A DNA stretch of 21,684 nt from Larix sibirica (lineage: Eukaryota; Streptophyta; Pinopsida; Pinales; Pinaceae): NCBI GenBank assembly GCA_004151065.3, contig NWUY0311197025.1:23669-45352 (forward strand). Direction: 5' to 3'. The notes below the pieces were generated by a model. The model did no database searches, had not been told where the DNA came from, and worked only from the letters and a program-made list of their open reading frames with translations. A program made the translations under genes and the position numbers. This document shows, one piece after another, positions 9,877 to 16,975 of the stretch (positions within the stretch are counted from its first letter, which is position 1; each line of letters starts with the position of its first letter).

Positions 9877-9950
9877 GGAGGGAGTGTTAATGAAAAGTGT
9901 ACAAGGGTTGTATATTCCTTTTCTTCCCATGTCTGAAAGGGAATTTTCAC
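9877..9950 (+). repeat. Polypurine tract plus LTR-like start
   Basis: GGAGGGAG (9877-9884) directly precedes TGTTAATGAAAAGTGTACAA (from 9885), the arrangement of a polypurine tract followed by a 3' LTR. The 13 bases aaaagtgtacaag (9893-9905) also occur at 5171-5183 in the putative LTR start of Element B. A short inverted repeat TTCCC (9924-9928)/GGGAA (9939-9943) follows. Downstream sequence does not match the rest of 5160-7119, so the two are at most related LTR starts. Confidence 0.35.
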
Positions 9951-10122
9951 TTGTCACCTCTATTTGAAACATCATACAAGAAGATCAACTTTGTGTATCA
10001 ATAATGGACCACAAATTGAGTAGTATCATAGCAGGAACTGGTGTTGGAGGATTTACTAGAAAGAGGAAGGTAGTAGTGCAACATCAAACCACGCCACATG
10101 ATACTTTGCTTAGCTCTGTATC

Positions 10123-10504
10123 ATGTTATCTTGTCGGAATTGGGGAATCCACTTATTGGGTCTTCGTCCTCAAGAACGTCATGTCTTTGCATCAAGTTTG
10201 AAGGGATGTATACTCTTTCCGGCATCATGGGTTGCGTCACGTGGAGACCAATATCGGCTATTATCCCACTCAATGCATAGTTTGGAAAGGGAATTCTGTT
10301 GGGCCATTTAGGATGTGGAAATGAGGAGGGGGCATGATGAAAATTCTAGAGTGCAAGAAACAACAATAGTGACACAAAGGGAGACCTATCTGGAAATAGA
10401 AACAAAAATGGAGCATGAAAAGAATCTTGAGTTGGCCATGAAAGTGGCAGTCTTGGAGGTAGAAGTGGACTATCTGTAGGCCCAAGTGCACAACTTGGAG
10501 TAAG
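10123..10504 (+). pseudogene. Unidentified ORF remnant with coiled-coil-like end
   Basis: One frame can be read from 10123 through a TAG near 10309 and another near 10477 to a TAA at about 10502. The C-terminal half (RVQETTIVTQRETYLEIETK, then EHEKNLELAMKVAVLEVEVD) is highly charged with leucines and valines at heptad-like spacing, as in a coiled coil. No catalytic motif is visible. It may be the tail of a repeat-borne ORF similar to the one at 1283-2467, but this is a guess. Confidence 0.3.
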
Positions 10505-10875
10505 GAGGAGTGGTACCGGATTAGGGTTTCATCAGATATCCATGTCCCTTGTTCGAATTGGCACCCAATATGAGCACGCTTGGAATTCAAGTTGTCAAGC
10601 AAGCAATTTCTCCTTCCTAAGTGTTTTATGTTTTTCAAATGTAGTTTCATGGTTTTTCAGTTTGTAAGATTCTATATTGTAGGATTATATTTACATAGGA
10701 TAAATGGGAACTCTCAGTCTAGAAATACAACTATTAAGGCTTTAAAAACATTAATTTTGAAGACGTCCAAGTTGGAAGGTTTTTTGATGTATTTGGCCAC
10801 TTGCCTAAATTTTTTACTCTTTTCTACCAAGGTTTCCCAACATCCCTTTTAATAAAATCATAGTCATTTTTGCTT
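10505..10875. other. No gene recognised
   Basis: AT-rich sequence with short chance ORFs on both strands. I see no domain, repeat or regulatory structure that can be supported. Confidence 0.4.
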
Positions 10876-10950
10876 TAAAAAAAAGGAAGGAAGGAGGATA
10901 AGGAAAGGGAGAATTCATTACCTTCATTATGGAGTCCGGTGGATGACGGT

Positions 10951-11109
10951 NNNNNNNNNNNNNNNNNNNNNNNNNNNNNNNNNNNNNNNNNNNNNNNNNN
11001 NNNNNNNNNNNNNNNNNNNNNNNNNNNNNNNNNNNNNNNNNNNNNNNNNNNNNNNNNNNNNNNNNNNNNNNNNNNNNNNNNNNNNNNNNNNNNNNNNNNN
11101 NNNNNNNNN
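10951..11109. other. Assembly gap of 159 N
   Basis: All bases are N. True length and content are unknown. It lies between the two copies of a diverged duplication, a usual place for assembly failure. Confidence 0.99.
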
Positions 11110-11230
11110 GAAATAGACATGTCTGTGAATATGCGGACTACGTGCACTTGGACATAAAGACCCTATGAAGCTTTATTTTTCCTTGGTATTGTCTTTGGTT
11201 TCTTCCATGTAACCTTATCCTCCATGCACG

Positions 11231-11240
11231 AAACCCTAAA
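11231..11240 (+). promoter_or_regulatory. telo-box-like motif
   Basis: AAACCCTAAA at 11231-11240, followed by CCTA, matches the plant telo-box AAACCCTAA found in promoters of some translation-related genes. It may be chance; no gene is anchored to it here. Confidence 0.25.
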
Positions 11241-11398
11241 CCTACAACAAGAAAACACAATAAAATTTAACAAATCAATAAAGGAAAATCAAAGTAAAAG
11301 AGGAAAGAAAGAGGAATAGGGAAAGGAGAATCCATTACCTTCCTCATCGAGGTTTCTCCATGAAACTAAAACCGAAGCCTCCGTGAGATTGAGATCCT

Positions 11399-11446
11399 AA
11401 GGGAAAAAGGAGAAGGGAGGAGAAGGGAAGAGAGAAAGAGAGGAAA
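11399..11446 (-). promoter_or_regulatory. 48-nt pure polypurine/polypyrimidine tract
   Basis: The plus strand carries 48 consecutive A/G bases; the minus strand is therefore a pure C/T tract, similar to CT-rich 5' leaders of plant genes. A minus-strand ATG follows 38 bases downstream (11359-11361), but its frame closes after five codons and needs a splice at the nearby GTAATG to be anything. Weak candidate for the 5' end of a broken gene. Confidence 0.2.
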
Positions 11447-11600
11447 TGAGAAACGAATGAAAGAGTAAGTATTAAGGGTTTTTTATGAGGGTAAATAAGA
11501 GATTATAATTACCATAATATAAATTCCCTCAGACTCATGAGGATTGAGACAAGTGGCCTATTTTTATTCCTTAATCTTTCTTAAATTTCATTTTGAAAAG

Positions 11601-11938
11601 TTCCCCCCGCTTTTATTTGGTTACTCAGGAAAAATCAATGTTAAAGTTGGAGCTAAAAAGGAAGTTGAAGTTGACGCTAAAAAATAAGCTAAACTACGTG
11701 CTAAAAAGGAAGCTAAACCTAGTGCTAAAAACAAAGTTATTCCTAGCACTAAAAAAGAATCTATTAACATTGATTTAGCTAAAGTAGGTGCTAAAAAGGA
11801 AGTTAAAATCAACACTAAAATGGAAGATAAAGTCAATGTAAAAAGGATGCTATTCCTAGCGCTAAAGATGATGATAATAGCACCTACGTTTGCACCAATT
11901 TTAACACTGACCTGTGCAAAAACAATGACTTTTCTTAA
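11601..11938 (+). pseudogene. Lys-rich octapeptide-repeat ORF (broken)
   Basis: The frame starting with codon 11601 reads …GYSGKINVKVG and then octapeptides: AKKEVEVD, AKK*AKLR, AKKEAKPS, AKNKVIPS, TKKESINI, six residues DLAKVG, AKKEVKIN, TKMEDKVN. After a one-base loss near 11839 it continues KKDAIPS, AKDDDNST and YVCTNFNTDLCKNNDFS with a TAA at 11936-11938. The single TAA in repeat 2 and the one-base deletion hide it from simple ORF calls. Codon-level conservation of the first three residues (Ala/Thr-Lys-Lys) suggests it was once translated. Lys/Ala-rich repeats occur in H1-like and LEA-like proteins, but I do not recognise this protein. Confidence 0.45.
11652..11884 (+). repeat. 24-bp tandem minisatellite
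   Basis: Units start at 11652, 11676, 11700, 11724, 11748, (18-bp partial) 11772, 11790, 11814, 11838 (23 bp) and 11861. Each begins GCTAAAAA or ACTAAAA. The period is a multiple of three, so it encodes octapeptides. Copies differ, so the array is not newly formed. Confidence 0.85.
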
Positions 11939-12003
11939 AAACTACAAAAAAATCACACTATAAAGGTTAATGGAAGAAAAAAAGAAAGATAATTACATGG
12001 TTT

Positions 12004-13235
12004 TGTTGTAGTGTTATAAATGGGTCTTCTTCCAGCTTCTTATCTTTTAGGCCATCTAGGGGGCTGAGGTAGGAATGCCCTTTATCCACTCTTCTTTTCT
12101 TATTTGTTGTTGATGATTTGAGTAGAGCTATTATAGATGCTAAAAGAAGAGGGATTATCTGAAGTATCATAAATGGTAATATTATCTCTTGAACGCATTT
12201 TTAATTTGTTAATCATGTTTTATATTCTCCGGTGGTAATGAAAGGGAAGTGAGGAATTTGCTCAAAATTCTAGACATTTACGGTAGAATTGTATAGTAAT
12301 GGAACTAAATGTTCAAAATTCAGATTTTTTTTTTCATGATTTGGACCAAGAAGATGAACATAGGTTGACAAGGATGTTTCCTTTCATGCTTTTGAACTTC
12401 CAAGATGGTTTTAAATACTTGGGATTTCTCTTAAAGTTAAATGGCCATGGGAAAAAGGATCAAGGATAGTTGCTTGAAAAGGTGGAAGTGAGGATTAATA
12501 ACTGATGTAACATTTAACTTTCTATAGGAGGGATGTTGACCTTGTAAATTCAATCTTGGAGGCTATTCTAGGTTTTTTGGCATGTATTTTAGACAAGAAA
12601 ATGAAAACTTGTTTTAAATTCCTATGGTTAGTAAATAAAGAAAATGAGAGAACTTCCTTGTTCAAGTGGGATATTTTATCTAGGCCAACGAAAGAGGGTG
12701 GATGGGGTTTTAAGAACATCCACCTATTTGCACCTTTTTGGCAACATAAATTATATTGTTAGTTCTTACAACTGAAGGACCATGGAAGAAAATTATCAGG
12801 TAGAAGATTTTAGGCACTGGTATTTATAGACTATATTAGATCCTAAGAAAATGTATAAATAATGTATTAATACAATGGGAGGCACTACTTCAGGAATTTC
12901 CAATGATTGGGAAACAATTAGCATGGAAAGTATGCATTGGTTTCAAGTTAGAGTTGGCACATAATCCATGTTTGGATGTGCAAATAGGGTGAGATTACCA
13001 ATAGAATTGAGTATAATGTACCAACAATTAGCATGGAAAGTATGCATTGGTTTCAAGTTATAATTGGCGCATAATCCATGTTGGGATGTGCAAATAGGGT
13101 GAGATTACTAGTAGAATTGAGTATAATCTACATATATTTGGAATCAAGTTTAGAGATCCACTTATTCAATTGGATTAAAAGGTGAAAATGAAGGTCTATG
13201 GAGTGACTATATTGATTATTTGAAAATGAGTCATA
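12004..13235 (+). pseudogene. LINE-1 ORF2, reverse transcriptase part (broken)
   Basis: The frame at 12013 reads VINGSSSSFLSFRPSRGLR, then *ECPLSTLLFLFVVDDLSRA, matching the RT motif around RQGCPLSP. A TAG replaces Gln in RQG. The active-site FVDD is FVNH at 12205-12216. After a shift near 12232 it reads GNEREVRNLLKILDIYGR, then HRLTRMFPFMLLNFQDGFKY and LGFLLKLNGHGKKD. Next come GGMLTLVNSILEA (frameshift near 12545), FKFLWLVNKENERTSLFKWD and PTKEGGWGFKNIHLF, the conserved plant LINE segment after RT. It then reaches LWSDYIDYLKMSHIR at the insertion site of the LTR element. It cannot encode an active RT. Confidence 0.85.
12913..13132 (+). repeat. 110-bp tandem duplication inside LINE-1
   Basis: Copies start at 12913 and 13023 with aacaattagcatggaaagta and run to 13022 and 13132. 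About ten differences by eye separate them. As 110 is not a multiple of three, it shifts the LINE frame, so it probably arose after the element was dead. Confidence 0.9.
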
Positions 13236-13240
13236 TAAGG
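13236..13240. repeat. Target-site duplication TAAGG, left copy
   Basis: TAAGG at 13236-13240 directly precedes the left LTR and matches 15530-15534 directly after the right LTR. Five bases is the usual target duplication for LTR retrotransposons. Confidence 0.85.
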
Positions 13241-13510
13241 TTAAATGAATAACAATTCATTTACTAAATAAACATTCAACGTAAGTAGAACATATAACAG
13301 TAATCCATAGAGGACTAAAAATATATATATTGAATAAAGAATGTATATGAGATGATACAATAACATGTGATGTTGTGTATAAATATACATTGAATGGTCA
13401 CACTCTTGAATAAACACATCTTTTAGACATGTTCCCTATAGCTATTCATTATTATTATTATTATATTATAATGTGTATTTATGATTATCAATATATTTAT
13501 GTTCACAACA
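13241..13510 (-). repeat. LTR, left copy (3' LTR of the element)
   Basis: Ends in TCACAACA at 13510, and on the minus strand starts TGTTGTGA. The other end is TTAAATGA where the right copy has TGAAATGA, so the terminal TG has mutated. Shares taatccatagaggactaaaa and gagatgatacaata with the right copy. Contains a TTA microsatellite (about 13447-13466). Confidence 0.9.
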
Positions 13511-13524
13511 TTGTCTACCCCTTT
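13511..13524 (-). promoter_or_regulatory. Polypurine tract of the nested LTR element
   Basis: On the minus strand AAAGGGGTAGACAA directly precedes the TGTTGTG of the LTR. Such a purine-rich tract primes plus-strand DNA synthesis. The two pyrimidines in it may be later mutations. Confidence 0.65.
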
Positions 13525-14145
13525 AAGATGCTTTGTACTCAAAGAATTTATGGAGCAAAGTATGACCTCATTCTATCTTACAATGCCTTGTCATAAGTAT
13601 TTGTTCTTGAGGTTGATGACATGAGATGATATGATCTTCGAATCTTTGAGCATAATTGTCGAATTGTAAGAGGGTATGACCAACCTAAAGCAATTTTTTG
13701 TAGTACTTCATGGTGATAACCTCTATAACTTAGAAATTGATAGGATTTTAGATTTTAGATTCTCTCAAGATTGTAACATATTCCCTTAGGTTTTTATCTT
13801 GATTTTCTTATGGGATAGTTGTCTAGACAAAACTTAATGTTTTATACTTCCAAACACTGTGTTGAATTTTTCATTCTTTGACATTATGATTCTTTTTTAT
13901 GTATAAACATTGTTGACTATATTCATGTTGATTTTTTCATTAGTCACAACGAATCTTGTGATTTGGGTGATGATAAAGAACCCTTGTATTTCAAACCTTA
14001 TCCTTGGAAACTTCGTTTTTTGAAACTTTCTGTGATTTATTGGTCGAAACTTTTTTAATATAATCATTTATTTGATTTTGCATGTCGATTGGATTCGTAT
14101 TGGTTCCTTTTTTTGACATCTGAATTTTAATACTTGATGGCACCT
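13525..14145 (-). other. Non-coding 3' internal part of the nested element
   Basis: No RT, RNase H or integrase motif could be read in any minus-strand frame, and stops are dense. This is either decayed coding sequence or the untranslated tail of a non-autonomous element. Confidence 0.5.
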
Positions 14146-14454
14146 CTATTGCAATTGGGGATCAGTCATTGTTTCCTTATTGTCCCTTGATTCCTGGTTG
14201 GTATGTTGTACTAGCTTTTCTTGTAGCGACTTATTATGATTCTTAATTTTCTTAGCTTGCGTAAGTAAATCTTAATTATGATTTATAAGGAAAGAAGTTT
14301 CTTCGTCTTTATGAGCAACAAAATTTTCAAATTCTTCTTTCATATTTTGTATTTTCTTTTAATTACCTTGAAGGATAACCTTTGAGATATCTTTAACGTT
14401 TTCTGATGAGGAATCTTCTAAACATGACTTCATTGTAATATCTTGCAAGGTCAT
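14146..14454 (-). pseudogene. Coiled-coil-like ORF in nested LTR element (broken)
   Basis: From ATG 14454 the minus strand reads MTLQDITMKSCLEDSSSENV, then KKIQNMKEEFENFVAHKDEE and DLLTQAKKIKNHNKSLQEKL, ending TDPQLQ at the TAG 14146-14148. Two internal stops are of the CAA/CAG-to-TAA type. The charged, heptad-like composition suggests a coiled coil. It follows the protease remnant at the place where RT would be expected. Function unknown. Confidence 0.45.
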
Positions 14455-14479
14455 CTTCTTCTTCTTATAGCAAATGAGA

Positions 14480-14964
14480 TTTTTTATTATTATATATATT
14501 TAAGATGAAAGTCCCCAATGTTTCTATCCAAGGAAAACCTAGAATTATGTCAACATTTTTTTTAGACATTGATGCAATGCTAAATTGGGATATGAAAGTA
14601 TAATAATTAATTGTCAATTGAAGATTGTTTATTCCATATCCTTTACACTAGTCATTATGTTTGAATATACTAGACTCTAGAATTATTAACTGGTCGGCCA
14701 AGTCGACATTAATGAAATTGTGGTTTTCATTCAGATTAAGAGTGATGCTAATATCCCCTTCTTGAATAGACACTTTAAGATTAGTGATGTAAAAGTGTAT
14801 TTTTTATAAGTTTTAGAAAATATTCCTTTATTTTCATTGTTAAAATCCATTTTATTTTTGTCAAAATGTTTCGCCAAAGAATACCTTGATAAGAAATTAT
14901 ATCTTCTTAGATATAACTTTTCTCCCTTAAAGATATATAAGTGACTGCAGTTTATGTTAGCCAA
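14480..14964 (-). pseudogene. Gag tail and aspartic protease remnant of nested element
   Basis: The minus strand first reads CSHLYIFKGEKLYLRRYNFL, then LAKHF (about 14880-14960), the linker usually found between gag and protease. After a frameshift near 14785 comes LKVSIQEGDISITLNLNENH, then NFINVDLADQL, and further SMSKKNVDIILGFPWIETLG ending near 14500. The last block matches the VDVILGxxWLxTLG signature of gypsy-type proteases; HNFI corresponds to the usual DxGSTHNFI, but the catalytic Asp is not recognisable. A TAG interrupts at about 14655. Confidence 0.6.
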
Positions 14965-15260
14965 AATCTATAGGTGTAGTGGGCCGTGTACACTCGTAAT
15001 GGTTATGATATACCTAGAGTTGCATAGTGTGACTATGCTTCCTTTCTTTTCACTGTTGATAGTAGAGCATTCTTTCACTCCTTTTTTTTTGGAATTTGTA
15101 TGGAAGCAAAATCTTCTTTTTTTTCAATTTGCAGCAGATTAGTCTTTTTTTCACTAGAATTTTGAACTGAAAATGGCCAAGGGCCCATTGTGGTCAAAGG
15201 CCCGGTAGAATTAAAGAAAATATGAAAATATGGGGTTGACCAAAAGCCAAATAAGAGAAA

Positions 15261-15271
15261 CTCTAATACCA
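15261..15271 (-). promoter_or_regulatory. Primer-binding site of nested LTR element
   Basis: On the minus strand TGGTATTAGAG lies one base after the LTR end. It differs in one position from TGGTATCAGAG, the complement of the initiator-Met tRNA 3' end. It sets the element on the minus strand. Confidence 0.85.
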
Positions 15272-15272
15272 A

Positions 15273-15529
15273 TGAAATGAACAATAGTTTATTTACTGAA
15301 TAAACATCCAACATAAATAGGATAGAGAATAGTAATCCATAGAGGACTAAAAATATATATATATTGAATACATAATAGATATGAGATGATACAATAGGAT
15401 GTGATGTTGTGTATAGATATAGATTGAATGGTCACATACTTGATTAGATACATATTTTAGACATGTGCCATTTAAATATTCATCATCATCATCATTATTA
15501 TTATTATTATTATTATTATGCTCACAACA
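15273..15529 (-). repeat. LTR, right copy (5' LTR of the element)
   Basis: Starts TGAAATGAAC on the plus strand and ends TCACAACA. Aligns along its length with 13241-13510. It carries a (TCA)n(TTA)n microsatellite at about 15478-15519 that has a different make-up in the left copy. Confidence 0.9.
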
Positions 15530-15534
15530 TAAGG
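15530..15534. repeat. Target-site duplication TAAGG, right copy
   Basis: Identical to 13236-13240 and directly adjacent to the right LTR end. Confidence 0.85.
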
Positions 15535-16560
15535 CTTAAGGATGAAGAAATTTCTCTTGCATGGGAAAAAATAAAACTAGAGGAGAGTATGAAACTCATC
15601 TTGGGTATAAAGCAATGACTGAAGTTGGGACCCAAGAACCATCTTAGTGGTGAAGTTAGATTTGGAAGCTCAAGGCACCCAAAAAAACTCGAATATTCAT
15701 CTGGTTAGCACCCATGAATATGGCCCTAACTTCGAAGGTATTGCAAAGGTGGAATAAACAGGGTTCTTGGATCTACATACTATATAAAATGGTTGACGAA
15801 ATTTTTTTCCATTTATTAATCAAATGTTTTTATGGACAACAACTCTTGAAGGAGTTTGAATAGCTAGAAGGTACTCCAAACGTATGAAAATAAAAGACTA
15901 TCAAGGTAATTTTAAGGTAGTAGTATATCAAAATAATTGAAATAACTTAGGGAACTGCCATGCTTCATCATTTGTGGAATATGGGTAGCTAGGAACTCTC
16001 AAATATTTGAAAACAAATCCATTTCCACTTTTCAAGCTTTTTCACAAGTTAGATCTATGTTCTCATGTATTAGAGTACCTATCAAAGAAAGTGTTCCTTG
16101 TATTTGAGAGGTTTTATCAATTGATAAGTTAAAAAATTGATGATTTCTTAATGGATCTAAACAAGGTTTTCCTTGAATTTAGTAGTGTTGGAGGCATGGT
16201 GTTCATATCAAATTCCTATTATGTAAAGTTTAAGGATGGATTTGAGGCAGATTCAAACAATTTATAGAGTTGATGGCATCGAGGTTAACGTTTAGATGTT
16301 CTAGAGATAAAAATGTAATCTAGATTCAATTTTTTTGTGACTCTTCCCTAGTTATTAACTGGATGAAGGGAAGTGCCCAAATTCATGATATCTATCTCAA
16401 GCCATTGTGAGATCAGCTCAGGATATAATATAAAATCCTTTGAATTTATTTATTTTATACACACAAATAGGGACTTGATTGAGGTAGCAATTCCACTCTG
16501 AAAAGAGGGCCCGGGGGTAGTAGATTGCAGAAAGATTTTGGAGTGTAGAATAAAGTAGAG
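15535..16560 (+). pseudogene. LINE-1 ORF2, zinc-finger region and RNase H (broken)
   Basis: The reading continues the LINE after the nested insertion: LKDEEISLAWEK, then YETHLGYKAMTEVGTQEPS (frameshift near 15582) and IWKLKAPKKTRIFIWLAP. VDEIFFHLLIKCFYGQQLL is the zf-RVT region, whose first Cys pair appears lost. Further on come FIICGIWVARNSQIFENKS, YYVKFKDGFEADSNN, VELMA-like Glu and FFCDSSLVINWMKGSAQIHD (from about 16333), typical of the C-terminal RNase H in many plant L1 LINEs. NRDLIEVAIPL near 16470 corresponds to the end of that domain. Many stops. Confidence 0.8.
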
Positions 16561-16676
16561 ATGGTGTTTATGTGTCTATGTTTGACTAGATTATTATAAG
16601 TCAACCTTTTCCCCTTTTCTTTATGTTCTATACTTAGTTGTTGCAAATTATTTCCTAGTCTTCCCTCTAGAATAAC
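16561..16676 (+). other. Presumed LINE-1 3' untranslated end
   Basis: No coding signal. It links the RNase H end of LINE-1 to the T10 run that marks the tail of LINE-2. A poly(A) tail for LINE-1 is not visible, so LINE-2 may have cut or replaced it. Confidence 0.4.
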
Positions 16677-16686
16677 TTTTTTTTTT
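16677..16686 (-). other. Poly(A) tail of LINE-2
   Basis: Ten T on the plus strand are ten A on the minus strand, directly after gtttatttac. It marks the 3' end of the element and its insertion border with LINE-1 flank. Confidence 0.7.
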
Positions 16687-16765
16687 GTAAATAAACAGGA
16701 TTATATATTACTGCATGTAATCAAAATACAGAGCTTGACCACTGGTCTCATACAGTCTGAGGTCA

Positions 16766-16793
16766 TTCCCGGCTGCAAGCAGCCAAACAGGAA
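16766..16793 (-). ncRNA. LINE-2 3' stem-loop 1
   Basis: GGCTGC (16771-16776) and GCAGCC (16779-16784) form a perfect 6-bp stem with a 2-base loop in this strict folding; outer TTCC (16766-16769) pairs with GGAA (16790-16793), with an asymmetric internal loop AAACA. It sits about 80-110 bases from the poly(A) tail, where LINE reverse transcriptases of the stringent type recognise RNA. The function is inferred. Confidence 0.5.
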
Positions 16794-16830
16794 CCCATTA
16801 AACAGGAAGTTTCAACACAACACTGGACTA

Positions 16831-16859
16831 TTCCCGGCATAAACTTCGCCAAACAGGAA
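16831..16859 (-). ncRNA. LINE-2 3' stem-loop 2
   Basis: It has the same architecture as the hairpin at 16766-16793: TTCC C GGC - loop - GCC AAACA GGAA, with a 9-base loop (16839-16847). The period between the two is 65 bp. The outer stem and the AAACA internal loop are identical in both, while the loop sequences differ. Confidence 0.5.
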
Positions 16860-16975
16860 TTGAGATAAACAGGGGTGTTCAATTCCTATTTTAACTAGCC
16901 TATCAAAAAGACTTAAAATAGTTGGACTATGAAACAAACTTCCTTGCAACCAGAGAGGAGCCATAAAAACACTTC

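Larger units (their letters stand above)
10876..11360. repeat. Diverged duplication flanking the assembly gap
   Basis: The stretch near 10893-10931 (ggataaggaaagggagaatt, then cattaccttcat) is repeated in diverged form near 11311-11345 (ggaatagggaaaggagaatc, then cattaccttcct). The spacing is about 410 bp and the N gap lies between. On the minus strand both copies contain AAG|GTAATG, a donor-like splice site just after an ATG-containing stretch. This could be a duplicated first-exon border or plain tandem duplication. Confidence 0.45.
13241..15529 (-). mobile_element. Non-autonomous LTR retrotransposon nested in LINE-1
   Basis: Two similar terminal repeats (13241-13510 and 15273-15529) enclose 1.76 kb. 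On the minus strand, the primer-binding site follows the right LTR and a polypurine tract precedes the left LTR. Five-base target duplications TAAGG flank the element. The internal part has a remnant protease domain and a coiled-coil-like ORF but no RT, RNase H or integrase, so movement must have relied on another element. Joining the flanks with one TAAGG restores the LINE reading SHIRLKDEEISLAWEK in frame, which confirms the borders. LTR divergence (roughly one position in five by eye, including indels) points to an old insertion. Confidence 0.9.
11990..16676 (+). mobile_element. LINE-1: decayed, 5'-truncated L1-type LINE
   Basis: The plus strand carries the second half of a plant L1-type ORF2: RT from SVINGSSSSFLSFRPSRGLR onward, the post-RT region, a zinc-finger-like region and an RNase H. 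The endonuclease and early RT are missing. The copy is full of stops and frameshifts, has an internal 110-bp duplication and is split by an LTR element at 13241-15529. Homology ends near 16560, followed by a presumed 3' untranslated stretch up to the A-tail of the next LINE. Left border near 11990 is approximate. Confidence 0.85.

Noticed and set aside
10270-10650. Minus-strand open frame of 126 codons
   Set aside because: His/Cys/Phe-rich without any domain and antisense to the charged, heptad-like plus-strand frame; likely a shadow.
11621-11836. Open minus-strand frame of 71 codons across the 24-bp repeat
   Set aside because: It is the antisense of the repeat and has low-complexity Leu/Ala/Ser content; the plus-strand frame shows better codon-level order.
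13241-13250. Left LTR starting at the TG at 13246 with a different target duplication
   Set aside because: Alignment with the right LTR (TGAAATGA against TTAAATGA) puts the start at 13241, which then gives a perfect TAAGG duplication.
15478-15519. CRISPR-like or regulatory meaning of the ATT/TCA arrays
   Set aside because: Simple microsatellites without spacers, inside an LTR.
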